DNA of 64,000 nucleotides, from positions 434,001-498,000 of the forward strand of contig NZ_JAUSRH010000003.1 in assembly GCF_030811715.1 (NCBI RefSeq). The letters are read 5' to 3'. The translations under genes and the position numbers were made by a program. This document shows positions 11,570-21,415 of this stretch, one piece after another (positions within the stretch are counted from its first letter, which is position 1; every line of letters begins with the position of its first letter). The DNA is from Sinomonas atrocyanea (GTDB taxonomy: Bacteria > Actinomycetota > Actinomycetes > Actinomycetales > Micrococcaceae). Below the pieces are notes generated by a model. The model searched no databases. It was not told the DNA's origin and was given only the letters and a program-made list of their open reading frames with translations.

Positions 11570-11575
11570 CAAGCC

Positions 11576-12982
11576 ATGCCTTCACATCTTCCCCAGCACG
11601 TGCCCGCCGCCGACGTCGCGGCGCTGCGGGCCGCCGTCGGCCGCCGGTTCGCCGACACGGTCGCCGAACTGTCCGAGCTCGTCGCCATCCCCGGCATCGC
11701 CTGGCCGTCCTTCCCGCCCGCGGACATCGAGCGCAGCGCAGCGGCCGTCCTGGACCTCGTCCGCGCCGCCGGCATCGAGGACGCCGAGATCCTCCGCGCT
11801 CCACGCCCCGACGGCACCGAGGGCGGCCCCGCCGTGGTTGCCCGGCACCCCGCTCAGCCCGGCCAGCCCACGGTCCTGCTCTACGCCCACCACGATGTCC
11901 AGCCGCCAGGGGACCTGGGCCTCTGGGAGACCGAGCCGTTCACGGCCACCGAACGCGACGGGCGGCTGTACGGCCGGGGGAGCGCCGACGACAAGGCCGG
12001 GATCCTCGTCCACCTCGCCGCCTTCCGCGCGGTCACCGAGGTCTTCGCCGACCGGCTCGGAATCGGCGTCACCCTCTTCATCGAAGGCGAGGAGGAGTTC
12101 GGCTCCCCGTCCTTCCGCGCCTTCCTCGAGGCACACCGCGAACGCCTCGCGGCGGACGTGATCGTCGTCGCCGACTCGAGCAACTGGGCGGTGGGCCAGC
12201 CCGCGCTCACGGCGAGCCTCCGCGGCCTCGTCGACGGCACCTTCGAGGTGGCCGTGCTCGACCACTCCGTCCACTCCGGGGTGTTCGGCGGACCGGTGCT
12301 CGATGCGCCCACCATCCTCGCCCGGCTCATCGCCACGCTGCACGACGACGACGGCAACGTCGCCGTCGCGGGACTCGTGGCCCACGACGACGCGGACCTC
12401 GACTACCCGGAGGAGCAGTACCGCCGGGACGCCTCGGTGCTCGACGGCGTGCGGCTCGCGGGCACGGGCAGCATCGCGGCCCGCCTGTGGCGCCGGCCCG
12501 CGCTGTCGATCATCGGCATCGATGTCCCCGCGGTGGACGTCGCGTCCAACACCATCCAGGCCCGGGCGCGCGCCAAGTTCAGCCTCCGCCTCGCCCCGGG
12601 ACAGGATCCCGACGCCGCGATGGAGTGCGTACGCGAGCACCTTGAGGCGCACGTGCCCTTCGGCGCCCGCCTCGCCTTCACCCCCAAGGAGAAGGGCAAC
12701 GCGTACCAGGCGGACACCGACTCCGGGGCCGCCCGCACCGTCCTGTGGGCGCTCGGGGAGGCGTGGGGGACACCGGCGGTCCACACCGGCATGGGCGGCT
12801 CCATCCCGTTCATCGCCGACCTCAAGGAGGTCTTCCCGGCGGCCGAGGTCCTCATCACCGGCGTCGAGGACCCCGACTCGCGCGCGCACAGCGCCAACGA
12901 GTCCCTCCATCTCGGCGACTTCGAGAAGTGCATCGTGGCCGAGGCGCTGCTCCTGGCCGGGCTGCACCGCGACCGGGTGTGA
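11576..12982 (+). CDS. M20-family zinc dipeptidase
   Basis: M20 peptidases are cytoplasmic co-catalytic zinc enzymes that split dipeptides or related amides. The 468-residue product has the first ligand motif YAHHDVQPPGD (His and Asp around 105-107), GRGSADDKAG with the bridging Asp, the catalytic EGEEEFGSP, a dimerisation lid domain in the middle, and a late ligand in ANESLHLGD. Its length fits the peptidase M20/dipeptidase subgroup. The start is fixed by the promoter six bases upstream. Substrate unknown. Confidence 0.92.
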   Translation: MPSHLPQHVPAADVAALRAAVGRRFADTVAELSELVAIPGIAWPSFPPADIERSAAAVLDLVRAAGIEDAEILRAPRPDGTEGGPAVVARHPAQPGQPTVLLYAHHDVQPPGDLGLWETEPFTATERDGRLYGRGSADDKAGILVHLAAFRAVTEVFADRLGIGVTLFIEGEEEFGSPSFRAFLEAHRERLAADVIVVADSSNWAVGQPALTASLRGLVDGTFEVAVLDHSVHSGVFGGPVLDAPTILARLIATLHDDDGNVAVAGLVAHDDADLDYPEEQYRRDASVLDGVRLAGTGSIAARLWRRPALSIIGIDVPAVDVASNTIQARARAKFSLRLAPGQDPDAAMECVREHLEAHVPFGARLAFTPKEKGNAYQADTDSGAARTVLWALGEAWGTPAVHTGMGGSIPFIADLKEVFPAAEVLITGVEDPDSRAHSANESLHLGDFEKCIVAEALLLAGLHRDRV

Positions 12983-12998
12983 ACTCGCCCTCAGGGGG

Positions 12999-13029
12999 TT
13001 GGCAGCTCCTGCCGCCTCGGTCGTAGCAT
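12999..13029 (+). promoter_or_regulatory. Probable promoter of the ErpA/HesB gene
   Basis: TTGGCA (12999-13004) and TAGCAT (13024-13029) are separated by 19 bases, just after the M20 peptidase stop. The predicted mRNA has a leader of about 65 bases with a good ribosome site. Confidence 0.5.
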
Positions 13030-13099
13030 GGAGAGAAGGCCCTACGAGGCCGGGGGGCAATCCGCCGGCCGCGAGAGATGGCACGAGAGAAGGTATGGA

Positions 13100-13465
13100 A
13101 TGAGCACTGCAATCAATGAGCCGGCCGAGGCCCTCGCCTCGCACGAGGTGCAGCTGACCGAGGTCGCGGCCGGGAAGGTCCGCAGCCTGCTGGAGCAGGA
13201 GGGCCGCACCGACCTGCGCCTGCGTGTCTCCGTCCAGCCCGGGGGCTGCTCCGGCCTGATCTACCAGCTCTACTTCGACGAGCGGCTCCTGGACGGCGAC
13301 GCCGTGCGGGACTTCGACGGCGTCGAGGTGGTCGTGGACAAGATGAGCGTGCCCTACCTCGCGGGCGCCACCATCGACTTCGAGGACTCCATCTCGAAGC
13401 AGGGGTTCACGATCGACAACCCCAATGCGCAGGGTTCGTGCGCATGCGGTGACTCCTTCCACTGA
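13100..13465 (+). CDS. erpA: Iron-sulfur cluster insertion protein ErpA (HesB/IscA family)
   Basis: A-type carrier proteins deliver [Fe-S] clusters to apo-enzymes. The 121-residue product has the three conserved cysteines: C50 in QPGGCSG, and C114 and C116 in GSCACGDSF. The ATG at 13100 follows GAGAGAAGG. The location immediately before the cytochrome oxidase genes is common in actinobacteria and makes sense because the bc1 complex needs a Rieske cluster. A very strong terminator follows, so it is a separate transcription unit. The name erpA is by family; iscA-like is an alternative. Confidence 0.9.
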   Translation: MSTAINEPAEALASHEVQLTEVAAGKVRSLLEQEGRTDLRLRVSVQPGGCSGLIYQLYFDERLLDGDAVRDFDGVEVVVDKMSVPYLAGATIDFEDSISKQGFTIDNPNAQGSCACGDSFH

Positions 13466-13483
13466 GCCGCTTCTGGCACGGCA

Positions 13484-13533
13484 TCGGCCGCGCCCTGACG
13501 GGACCGCCCTAGGTCCCGTCAGGGCGCGGCCGA
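13484..13533. terminator. Terminator after the ErpA gene
   Basis: A perfect 21-base-pair stem (13484-13504 with 13513-13533) encloses an eight-base loop, 18 bases after the stop codon. It is one of the longest perfect stems in the window. Confidence 0.85.
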
Positions 13534-13540
13534 CGCGTCT

Positions 13541-13558
13541 GTGGGACATGTGGGATAT
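13541..13558 (+). promoter_or_regulatory. Tandem 9-base repeat upstream of ctaC
   Basis: GTGGGACAT (13541-13549) is followed directly by GTGGGATAT (13550-13558), one mismatch apart. The pair lies between the ErpA terminator and ctaC, 120 bases before the ctaC start, upstream of TAAGCT (13575-13580), which may be a -10. It could be a regulator binding site for the oxidase operon; no regulator is identified. Confidence 0.35.
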
Positions 13559-13677
13559 TGGCCCGTGTTCGCTGTAAGCTCTACACCGAGTAGTAAAACT
13601 ATGTCGCCCGGTCGCGTGCACGGGAGCTCGTCTGCCGTGCTGCCACCGGAGAGAAGCACCAAGAGGAAGGGCCGTCT

Positions 13678-14535
13678 GTGAGGTCGCAGAACCGAACCAG
13701 CAGGCAGCGCGCACGCATCATCACGGTCTCGGCAGTTGCCGCGGCCGGCGCGCTCGCGCTGTCTGGATGTTCACCCGAGGTCCAGCGTGGCTGGCTACCC
13801 ACTGATCGGGATACCACGAGCAATACGCCGATCCTGACGGACCTCTGGGTGAATTCCTGGATCGCGGCCATGGTCATCGGCATGATCACCTGGGCCCTCA
13901 TCCTCTGGTGCATCGTCGCCTACCGCCGGCGCAAGGGCACCACGGGCTTCCCCCGCCAGACGAGCTACAACCTGCCGCTCGAGATCTTCTACACGGCGAT
14001 CCCGCTGTTCCTCGTCTTCACGTTCTTCTACTTCACCGACCGCGACCAGCGTGCGATCGACACCCCGAACGCGAACCCGGACGTGACCGTCAACGTGGTC
14101 GGCAAGCAGTGGTCCTGGGACTTCAACTACAAGCAGGGCGGCGTCGTCAAGGACGACGTGCACGAGGCCGGCACCCAGGCGCAGCTGACGGGCCAGGCGA
14201 TCGACCTCAACACGCTCCCGACCCTCTACCTGCCGGTCGGCAAGTCGGTGACCGTGGAGCTCACGTCCCGCGACGTCATCCACTCGTTCTGGGTCCCCGC
14301 CTTCCTGCAGAAGCGCGACATGATCCCGGGCAAGCCCAACTACATGTACTTCACGCCGCAGAAGGAAGGCACCTACGACGGCAAGTGCGCCGAGCTCTGC
14401 GGCGAATACCACTCCGAGATGCTGTTCCGCGTGAAGGTCGTCTCCGAGGCGGAGTTCCAGGCGCATCTGGCGGGCCTCGACAAGGGCCTCCTGGACACGA
14501 AGTACGACCGCAACCCTAACCAGAACCAGAAGTAG
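13678..14535 (+). CDS. ctaC: Cytochrome c oxidase subunit II
   Basis: CtaC carries the CuA centre that accepts electrons from cytochrome c in aa3 oxidase. The 285-residue product has a lipoprotein signal with lipobox ALSGC (Cys at 31), two membrane helices (about 60-85 and 100-120) and a periplasm-side cupredoxin domain. The CuA ligands are visible: the His of DVIHSFW, then CAELCGEYH and the following Met (SEML). The GTG start at 13678 has AGAGGAAGG seven bases upstream. ctaD follows six bases after the stop. Confidence 0.97.
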   Translation: MRSQNRTSRQRARIITVSAVAAAGALALSGCSPEVQRGWLPTDRDTTSNTPILTDLWVNSWIAAMVIGMITWALILWCIVAYRRRKGTTGFPRQTSYNLPLEIFYTAIPLFLVFTFFYFTDRDQRAIDTPNANPDVTVNVVGKQWSWDFNYKQGGVVKDDVHEAGTQAQLTGQAIDLNTLPTLYLPVGKSVTVELTSRDVIHSFWVPAFLQKRDMIPGKPNYMYFTPQKEGTYDGKCAELCGEYHSEMLFRVKVVSEAEFQAHLAGLDKGLLDTKYDRNPNQNQK

Positions 14536-14540
14536 GGACC

Positions 14541-16265
14541 ATGGCTACCTATACCCAGTCGCCTTCTGCCGGTGCTGTAAGCGCACCGGTGGTGCCGACG
14601 TCCAAGGGGCGCATCGTCGTCAACTGGATCACCTCGACCGACCACAAGACCATCGGGTACATGTACCTGATCGCGTCCTTCGTGTTCTTCTGCCTCGGCG
14701 GCGTGATGGCACTGCTCATCCGCGCCGAGCTCTTCGAGCCGGGCATGCAGATCCTGCAGACCAAGGAGCAGTACAACCAGCTGTTCACGATGCACGGGAC
14801 GATCATGCTGCTCATGTTCGCGACGCCGCTGTTCGCGGGCTTCACGAACGTGATCATGCCGCTGCAGATCGGCGCCCCGGACGTCGCCTTCCCGCGCCTG
14901 AACGCCCTCGCGCTCTGGTTCTTCCTCTTCGGCTCCACGATCGCGGTGGCCGGCTTCATCACGCCCCAGGGCGCCGCCTCCTTCGGATGGTTCGCCTACG
15001 CACCGCTGTCGAACACGACCTTCACTCCGGGCGTCGGCGGTGACCTCTGGGTCTTCGGGCTCGCGCTCTCAGGCTTCGGCACGATCCTCGGCGCGGTCAA
15101 CTTCATCACGACCGTGATCTGCATGCGTGCCCCCGGCATGACGATGTGGCGCATGCCGATCTTCACGTGGAACGTGTTCATCACCTCGATCCTCGTGCTG
15201 ATGGCGTTCCCCCCGCTCGCCGCCGCGCTGTTCGGCCTCGGCGCTGACCGCCGCTTCGGCGCCCACATCTTCGATCCGGAGAACGGCGGCGCCATCCTCT
15301 GGCAGCACCTGTTCTGGTTCTTCGGCCACCCCGAGGTGTACATCATCGCTCTGCCGTTCTTCGGCATCGTGTCGGAGATCTTCCCGGTCTTCAGCCGCAA
15401 GCCGATCTTCGGCTACAAGGGCCTCGTCTTCGCGACCATCGCCATCGCGGCCCTCTCGGTCAGCGTGTGGGCACACCACATGTACGTCACGGGCGCCGTG
15501 CTGCTCCCGTTCTTCTCGTTCATGACGATGCTGATCGCGGTGCCGACGGGTGTGAAGTTCTTCAACTGGATCGGCACCATGTGGCGGGGCTCCCTGACCT
15601 TCGAGACCCCGATGCTGTGGAGCCTCGGCTTCCTGATCACGTTCCTCTTCGGTGGCCTGACGGGCATCATCCTGGCGTCGCCGCCGCTCGACTTCCACGT
15701 CTCGGACACCTACTTCGTGGTGGCCCACTTCCACTACGTCGTGTTCGGCACCGTCGTCTTCGCGATGTTCGCCGGGTTCTACTTCTGGTGGCCGAAGTTC
15801 ACGGGCAAGATGCTCAACGAGCGGCTCGGGAAGATCCACTTCTGGCTGCTGCTCATCGGCTTCCACGGCACCTTCCTGATCCAGCACTGGCTGGGCGTCA
15901 TGGGCATGCCGCGCCGCTACGCCGACTACCTCCCGCAGGACAACTTCACCTGGATGAACCAGTTCTCGACGATCTTCTCATTCGTGCTGGGCGCGTCGCT
16001 GATCCCGTTCTTCTGGAACGTGTACATCACCGCCCGCCACGGCAAGAAGGTCCTCGTGGACGACCCGTGGGGCTTCGGCGGATCGCTCGAGTGGGCCACC
16101 TCCTGCCCGCCGCCGCGGCACAACTTCACGTCTCTGCCGCGCATCCGTTCCGAGCGTCCCGCGCTTGACCTCCACCACCCGGAGCTCTCCAGCGTTGGAG
16201 CCGTACAGCACGCGGGGGCCACGGCTGCCGTCGCGGCCGCCGACCGTAAGGACACCGCCAAGTGA
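14541..16265 (+). CDS. ctaD: Cytochrome c oxidase subunit I
   Basis: CtaD is the catalytic proton-pumping subunit with heme a and the heme a3-CuB centre. The 574-residue product has about twelve membrane helices. It contains the heme-ligand motif TMHGTIM, GHPEVYI with the CuB His and cross-linked Tyr, HHMYVTG, and [10 protein letters not shown] with heme ligands. The Glu of the PEVY motif marks it as an A1-type oxidase. AGGGA precedes the ATG, and the stop overlaps the start of ctaF (GTGA). Confidence 0.98.
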   Translation: MATYTQSPSAGAVSAPVVPTSKGRIVVNWITSTDHKTIGYMYLIASFVFFCLGGVMALLIRAELFEPGMQILQTKEQYNQLFTMHGTIMLLMFATPLFAGFTNVIMPLQIGAPDVAFPRLNALALWFFLFGSTIAVAGFITPQGAASFGWFAYAPLSNTTFTPGVGGDLWVFGLALSGFGTILGAVNFITTVICMRAPGMTMWRMPIFTWNVFITSILVLMAFPPLAAALFGLGADRRFGAHIFDPENGGAILWQHLFWFFGHPEVYIIALPFFGIVSEIFPVFSRKPIFGYKGLVFATIAIAALSVSVWAHHMYVTGAVLLPFFSFMTMLIAVPTGVKFFNWIGTMWRGSLTFETPMLWSLGFLITFLFGGLTGIILASPPLDFHVSDTYFVVAHFHYVVFGTVVFAMFAGFYFWWPKFTGKMLNERLGKIHFWLLLIGFHGTFLIQHWLGVMGMPRRYADYLPQDNFTWMNQFSTIFSFVLGASLIPFFWNVYITARHGKKVLVDDPWGFGGSLEWATSCPPPRHNFTSLPRIRSERPALDLHHPELSSVGAVQHAGATAAVAAADRKDTAK

Positions 16266-16663
16266 AAATCGAGACGATGATCTTCGCGATCGTGGGGCTG
16301 TTCTTCCTCCCCGTCGCGATCGTGTACGGGTTCATGACAGCGTGGACCGAGTGGGTCGGCGTCATCGGGCTGCTGCTCGCCTTCGGGCTGGGCATCATGA
16401 TCAGCTCCTACATCATGGTCACCGGGCGCCGGGTCGGACTCCGCCCCGAGGACCGCGAGGACGCCGAGATCCATGAGGGTGCCGGCGAGCAGGGCCACTT
16501 CAGCCCCTGGAGCTGGTGGCCGCTGGTCCTCGGCGCCTCCGCCGCGATCAGCTTCCTCGGTGTCGCTGTGGGCTGGTGGATCCTCTTCATCGGCGCGGGC
16601 ATCGCCATCGTTGCCCTCGTCGGCTGGGTCTTCGAGTACAGCCGCGGAGACCACGCCCACTGA
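16262..16663 (+). CDS. ctaF: Cytochrome c oxidase subunit IV, actinobacterial type
   Basis: CtaF is the small fourth subunit found in actinobacterial aa3 oxidases. The 133-residue product has four hydrophobic helices with a charged loop ([12 protein letters not shown]) after the second. The GTG start overlaps the ctaD stop by four bases, so translation is coupled. The N-terminal [15 protein letters not shown] fits the family. A long terminator follows. Confidence 0.93.
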   Translation: MKIETMIFAIVGLFFLPVAIVYGFMTAWTEWVGVIGLLLAFGLGIMISSYIMVTGRRVGLRPEDREDAEIHEGAGEQGHFSPWSWWPLVLGASAAISFLGVAVGWWILFIGAGIAIVALVGWVFEYSRGDHAH

Positions 16664-16678
16664 GTTCGGTCAGGCCTG

Positions 16679-16725
16679 AGGCCGGTGGCCGGCATCCTCG
16701 TCACGAGGGTGCCGGCCACCGGCCT
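16679..16725. terminator. Terminator of the ctaC-ctaD-ctaF unit
   Basis: The perfect 16-base arms AGGCCGGTGGCCGGCA (16679-16694) and TGCCGGCCACCGGCCT (16710-16725) continue inward as CCTCG/CGAGG around a TCA loop, and TTT-containing sequence follows. It lies 15 bases after ctaF. Confidence 0.85.
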
Positions 16726-16850
16726 TTCTGCCGTCGGCGCAGGCCGGGGCTGGCGCGCACGGAGGCCGTGGGGGTGTGTCAGGATTGAAGCGCAACACCT
16801 GCGGCGTGCCCCAGCACAGGGCGCGCGCCCCGCGGCTCACGAGGAGGACT

Positions 16851-17642
16851 GTGCACAACGCCGAAGGCATCGACGGCGAGCTCGATCGCTCGTCGAAGAC
16901 CGCCATGTACATCCAGCTGCGGGAGATCCTCCGCTCCCACATTGCCGTGAAGCTTGCTCCTGGCGCGCCGCTGCCGTCCGAGCGGGACCTCTCCCTGCGG
17001 TTCGGCGTGGCCCGGATGACGGTGCGCCAGGCGATCGACGCGCTGGTTGCCGAGGGCGTGCTGGACCGGATCGTCGGGCTGGGAACGTTCGTGAGCCGGC
17101 CGAAGCTCGATCTCCAGATGAAGCTCACCTCCTATTCGGAGGAGATGCAGCGCCGTGGGATGGTCCCGGACGCCAAGGTCCTCAGCTTCGAGCAGATCGG
17201 CGCCTCCGCCTACCTGGCCCGCGAGCTCAAGGTCGACGAGGGCACTCCTGTGGTCCGCTTCAGGCGACTCCTGCTGGCGGACAAGGAGCCGATGAGCGTC
17301 GACGAGAACTACATCGTGGCCAGCCGTGTCCCGGGCTTCACCGACGGGCCCCCGCCGAACTCGCTCTACCAGGTGCTCAGCGAGAAGTACGGCCTCGTCA
17401 TGGAGTGGGGAGAGGACACCATCGAGGCGACCGCGGCCTCCCCGTCCACGGCCCGCCTCCTCAACGTCGAGATGGGCTCGCCCCTGCTCAAGATCCAGCG
17501 CCACGCCTATGTGTCGAAGTCGATCGTGGACTACTCGGTGTCCTACTACCGCGCCGACCGCTACAAGCTGTGGGTGCCCCTGCAGCGCCCGGGAGTCCGC
17601 ACACCCCGCAGCTACTCGCCGAAGCGCTTCCGGGCCCTCTGA
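16851..17642 (+). CDS. GntR-family transcriptional regulator, HutC/UTRA subfamily
   Basis: The 263-residue product has an N-terminal winged helix (AMYIQLREILRSHI, then PSERDLSLRFGVARMTVRQAI) and a C-terminal UTRA ligand domain (LSFEQIGASAYLARELKV to the end). These proteins usually bind sugar phosphates or related effectors. The GTG at 16851 follows GAGGAGG closely; a longer upstream frame exists but lacks a ribosome site. It sits alone between two respiratory operons and has its own terminator, so its target need not be respiration. DasR-like function is possible but not shown. Confidence 0.85.
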   Translation: MHNAEGIDGELDRSSKTAMYIQLREILRSHIAVKLAPGAPLPSERDLSLRFGVARMTVRQAIDALVAEGVLDRIVGLGTFVSRPKLDLQMKLTSYSEEMQRRGMVPDAKVLSFEQIGASAYLARELKVDEGTPVVRFRRLLLADKEPMSVDENYIVASRVPGFTDGPPPNSLYQVLSEKYGLVMEWGEDTIEATAASPSTARLLNVEMGSPLLKIQRHAYVSKSIVDYSVSYYRADRYKLWVPLQRPGVRTPRSYSPKRFRAL

Positions 17643-17679
17643 GGAGCTTCCGAGGCCCGCTCACCGCCCGCTCACGCGA

Positions 17680-17711
17680 AAGGACCCCGCACCGTCAGGT
17701 GCGGGGTCCTT
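17680..17711. terminator. Bidirectional terminator between the GntR gene and qcrB
   Basis: AAGGACCCCGCACC (17680-17693) pairs perfectly with GGTGCGGGGTCCTT (17698-17711) around a GTCA loop. It serves the convergent ends of the GntR gene and the ctaE-qcrCAB unit. Confidence 0.85.
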
Positions 17712-17733
17712 CTGCTTGGCGAGGCTGGAAGCG

Positions 17734-19416
17734 TCAGTGGCTGATGCTCTTGGCCTCTTCGTGCGACTCGATCGCCTCGTGGTGCCCGTGGGCGTGGGCC
17801 GCCTCGAGCTCCGCCGGCGTCACCGGGGCGACGCGGTCCTCGAAGAACCACTTCGAGAGCTTCGCACGCCGCTTCTCCTTGCGGTCCACGACGCCCTTCG
17901 CGTTCGGCTGGGCCGGAAGGGCCAGGGGCGACTCGAAGCCGACCAGGCGGTAGCGCTTGTACTCGTCGACCGGGGCATGGACCTCGATGAACTCGCCGTG
18001 GGGGAGGCGGACGATCCGGCCGGTCTCACGGCCATGGAGCGCGATCTCGCGGTCCTTGCGCTGGAGCGCCAGCGCGATCCGCTTGGTGACCACGAACGCG
18101 ATGATCGGGCCCGCGAAGAACAGGGCTCGGAGCCAGTAGGTCACATCGTTGAGCGCCACGTGGAAGTGGGTCGCGATGAGGTCGGAGCTGGCGGCAGCCC
18201 ACATCACGCAGTAGAACGTGAACCCGGCCATGCCGATCGCGGTGCGCGTCGGGGCGTTGCGGGGACGGTCCAGCACGTGGTGCTCGCGCTCGTCCTTGGT
18301 GATCCACCGCTCGATCCACGGGTAGGTGAACAGCACCGTGAAGACGATGCCGGCCGGGACAAGGGCGGGAAGGAGCACGTTGAGGGTGAGCGTCTGCCCG
18401 AAGATGATGAACTCGAAGTGCTGGCGGTAGCCGCCCACAGCGCCGAGGACACCAGGCATGAGACGCAGTGCGCCGTCGACCCAGCCGATGTACCAGTCCG
18501 GCTGCGTGCCGGCCGAAACGGGGGAGGGGTCGTAGGGACCGTAGTTCCAGATCGGGTTGATCGTGAAGGCCGAGGCCATCGCAGCGATCACGCCGAACAC
18601 GATGAAGAAGAAGCCGCCGGCCTTGGCCGCGTAGACCGGGCCGAGGGGGTAGCCGACGACGTTGCCGTCGTTGCGGCCCGGGCCGGGGTACTGCGTGTGC
18701 TTGTGCACCACGACGAACATGAGGTGCAGCGCCACGAACAGCAGGATCATCGCGGGGATGAGCAGGATGTGCAGCACGTACAGGCGCCCGATGATGGCAG
18801 AGCCCGGGAACTCGCCGCCGAACAGGAACATCGAGATCCACGTGCCGATGATCGGGATGGACTTGATGACGCCGTCGATGATGCGCAGGCCGTTGCCCGA
18901 GAGGAGGTCGTCCGGCAGGGAGTAGCCGGTGAAGCCGGCCGCCATGCCCAGGATGAGGAGCACGCCGCCGATGACCCAGTTCATCTCACGGGGCTTGCGG
19001 AACGCGCCGGTGAAGAAGACGCGCAGCATGTGCACGCTCATCGAGGCCACGAACAGCAGGGCGGCCCAGTGGTGGACCTGGCGCATGAACAGGCCGCCGC
19101 GCACCTCGAAGGAGATGTGCAGCGAGGACTGGTACGCGACGGACATCTCCATGCCGCGCAGGGGCACGTAGGCGCCCGCGTAGTGCGTCTCCGCCATGGA
19201 CGGATCGAAGAAGAACGTCAGGAAGGTGCCCGACAGCAGCAGGATGACGAAGCTGTAGAGGGCAACCTCGCCGAACATGAACGACCAGTGGTCGGGGAAG
19301 ACCTTGCGGCCGAACTCCCGGACCACGCTCGACGCACCGGTGCGCTGGTCGACGAAGCTGGCGATCCGGCCGACCTTGGTCGGCGGCTGATAGGTGGAGG
19401 CGGTAGTGCCGCTCAC
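17734..19416 (-). CDS. qcrB: Ubiquinol/menaquinol-cytochrome c reductase cytochrome b subunit
   Basis: QcrB holds the two b hemes and the quinone sites of the bc1 complex. The 560-residue product is of the long actinobacterial type, with eight to nine helices, heme-ligand His pairs in the second and fourth helices (HHWAALLFVASMSVHMLR and HILLIPAMILLFVALHLMFVVVHKH), the Qo-site region around YVLHILL, and a long C-terminal cytoplasmic tail. The GTG start overlaps the qcrA stop as GTGA. It is the last gene of the minus-strand respiratory unit. Confidence 0.97.
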   Translation of the reverse strand: MSGTTASTYQPPTKVGRIASFVDQRTGASSVVREFGRKVFPDHWSFMFGEVALYSFVILLLSGTFLTFFFDPSMAETHYAGAYVPLRGMEMSVAYQSSLHISFEVRGGLFMRQVHHWAALLFVASMSVHMLRVFFTGAFRKPREMNWVIGGVLLILGMAAGFTGYSLPDDLLSGNGLRIIDGVIKSIPIIGTWISMFLFGGEFPGSAIIGRLYVLHILLIPAMILLFVALHLMFVVVHKHTQYPGPGRNDGNVVGYPLGPVYAAKAGGFFFIVFGVIAAMASAFTINPIWNYGPYDPSPVSAGTQPDWYIGWVDGALRLMPGVLGAVGGYRQHFEFIIFGQTLTLNVLLPALVPAGIVFTVLFTYPWIERWITKDEREHHVLDRPRNAPTRTAIGMAGFTFYCVMWAAASSDLIATHFHVALNDVTYWLRALFFAGPIIAFVVTKRIALALQRKDREIALHGRETGRIVRLPHGEFIEVHAPVDEYKRYRLVGFESPLALPAQPNAKGVVDRKEKRRAKLSKWFFEDRVAPVTPAELEAAHAHGHHEAIESHEEAKSISH

Positions 19417-20459
19417 GAGTACTCACGCTCCCAGTAGCTAGGTCCAACAGGTTCGTGGAAGTCCGACGTGGCCACGAGGTAGCCGTCGGCGTCGACCTCG
19501 ATCGGCAGCTGCGGAAGCGGACGGCTCGCAGGACCGAAGATGACCTCGCACTCGTGGGTGAGGTCGAAGGTCGACTGGTGGCACGGGCACAGCAGGTGGT
19601 GGGTCTGCTGCTCGTAGAGTGCCACGGGGCAGCCGACGTGCGTGCAGATCTTGGAGTACGCGACGATGCCGTTGTAGCTCCAGCTCTCGCGACCGGGCGA
19701 GATGTGCAGGTCCGTCGGGTTGAGGCGCATGAGCAGGACGACGGCCTTGGCCTTCTCGTTCAGCTTGCCCTCGGTCAGGTCGTTCAGACCCTCGGGAATG
19801 ACGTGGAACGCGGAGCCGATGGTGACGTCCGAGGCCTTGATCGGCGTGCCGTCCGGATCACGCGTGAGGCGGACCTTCTTGCCGTTCTTCGGGGCCCACA
19901 TCGTGTGGCGCAGCTTGTCGTTCGCGTTCGGTCCCAGGTCGCCGAAGACGGCGAGGGCCGGGAGCGGGGCGAGCGCGAGCGCACCGATGAGCGTGTTCCG
20001 GATGAGGGGGCGGCGCTTGATGCCCGTCTCCTCGATGATGTCGTCGACGATCTTGACCGCGGCGACGCGGTCTTCCTCGGAGCTGATCGCGTGGCGCGAC
20101 TCCGAGACCTCGTGGTCGGGCATGAGCGCCTTGGCCCAGTGGACGATCCCCGTGCCGATGCCGAGCATGGCGAACGTGGTGCCGAGGCCGAGCAGGATGT
20201 TCTGCAGGCGGATCATCGGGATCGTCGAGTCACTGCCCAAGTCGATGGCGAAGTACGCGACGAGGAACACGATGGTGCCGATCACCGAGATGATGAACAG
20301 AATCGTGACCTGGCGCTCAGCGCGCTTTGCAGCCCCGGGGTCGGTGTCAGCCAGACGGAGACGGTGCGGCGGGAGTCCCGGGTCCGCGAACTTCTCTGTC
20401 TGACCAGCCGTAGCTACGGCGCCCCCGGTCTGGGGAGAACCGTCACTATGGTTGCCCAT
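19413..20459 (-). CDS. qcrA: Rieske iron-sulfur subunit of the bc1 complex
   Basis: QcrA carries the [2Fe-2S] cluster moving electrons from quinol to cytochrome c. The 348-residue product has a long cytoplasmic N-terminus and three membrane helices, as is typical of Actinobacteria. The C-terminal Rieske domain has the two ligand boxes CTHVGCP and CPCHQS. Two ATGs are in frame. The one at 20459 (MGNHSDG) is preferred because GAGGGG lies four bases upstream, whereas the one at 20471 directly abuts its ribosome site. Confidence 0.95.
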   Translation of the reverse strand: MGNHSDGSPQTGGAVATAGQTEKFADPGLPPHRLRLADTDPGAAKRAERQVTILFIISVIGTIVFLVAYFAIDLGSDSTIPMIRLQNILLGLGTTFAMLGIGTGIVHWAKALMPDHEVSESRHAISSEEDRVAAVKIVDDIIEETGIKRRPLIRNTLIGALALAPLPALAVFGDLGPNANDKLRHTMWAPKNGKKVRLTRDPDGTPIKASDVTIGSAFHVIPEGLNDLTEGKLNEKAKAVVLLMRLNPTDLHISPGRESWSYNGIVAYSKICTHVGCPVALYEQQTHHLLCPCHQSTFDLTHECEVIFGPASRPLPQLPIEVDADGYLVATSDFHEPVGPSYWEREYS

Positions 20460-20556
20460 ATTTCCCCTCATCCTTCCTGGCCCCCGGCATCCCGGGGACG
20501 ATGTTCAAATCTACGCCGCCACCGTTGGGCGGCCCATACTGCGATGCGCTGGCGCG

Positions 20557-21342
20557 TCAGGACGTGCGGGACGTGAGCCAGATCGTGAAGCCGATGATGA
20601 CGCCGAGGCCCGCAACCCACACGAAGAGGCCTTCGGAGACCGGACCGAGCGAGCCGAGGGTGGCGCCGCCGGGCGAGCCCTGGGTCTCGATCGTCTTGAG
20701 GAACGTGATGATGTCGCGCTTGCCCTCGGGGGAGATGTTGGCATCGGAGAACACCGGCATGTTCTGCGGGCCGGTGGCCATGGCCTCGTAGATGTGCTTC
20801 TCGGTCACGCCGGCGAGGGACGGAGCGAACTTGCCCTGCGTCAGGGCGCCGCCGGCCGCAGCCGCGTTGTGGCACATCGCACAGTTGACTCGGAAGAGCT
20901 CGCCGCCATGGGTCGCGTCTCCCTTGTCATCGAGCATGGCCGCATCCGGCAGGGCCGGGCCGGGGCCCAGCGAGGCAACATAGGCGGCCAGCTGCTTGGT
21001 CTGGCCGTCGGTGAACTGCACCGGCTTCTTCTGAGCCTGCGGCCCGTTCATCTGCATGGGCATGCGGCCCGTGCCGACCTGGAAGTCAACCGCTGCCGCG
21101 CCCACGCCGACCAGCGACGGGCCGGCGGCCGTGCCGGAGGCGCCCATGCCGTGGCACGTGGCGCAGTTCGCCACGAAGAGCTTCTGCCCCTCGCTGACGT
21201 CCGACGCCGAGAAGCTGGTGTCTGCCTTGGCCTGATTGGCAGTGCTGAACATTGCGTACATTCCGCCGGTCAGCAGCAGCCCCATGACCAACAGTGCGAT
21301 GACTGCCATCGGGTGACGCCGCTTCTGCGAGAGTGCCTTCAC
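20557..21342 (-). CDS. qcrC: Diheme cytochrome c subunit of the bc1 complex
   Basis: QcrC replaces cytochrome c1 and the soluble cytochrome c in actinobacteria, passing electrons directly to the aa3 oxidase. The 261-residue product has an N-terminal membrane helix, two c-type heme sites CATCH and CAMCH, and a C-terminal anchor helix (LFVWVAGLGVIIGFTIWL). Start is a GTG at 21342 with AGGA upstream. It lies between ctaE and qcrA in the conserved ctaE-qcrC-qcrA-qcrB order, supporting a bc1-aa3 supercomplex. Confidence 0.96.
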   Translation of the reverse strand: MKALSQKRRHPMAVIALLVMGLLLTGGMYAMFSTANQAKADTSFSASDVSEGQKLFVANCATCHGMGASGTAAGPSLVGVGAAAVDFQVGTGRMPMQMNGPQAQKKPVQFTDGQTKQLAAYVASLGPGPALPDAAMLDDKGDATHGGELFRVNCAMCHNAAAAGGALTQGKFAPSLAGVTEKHIYEAMATGPQNMPVFSDANISPEGKRDIITFLKTIETQGSPGGATLGSLGPVSEGLFVWVAGLGVIIGFTIWLTSRTS

Positions 21343-21415
21343 GAATCCGTTCCTATCCGTTTGCTGCCGCCGCCGTCCGGGCGCGGTCCGAAATCTGCTG
21401 CTGTGCTCCTGGGGA

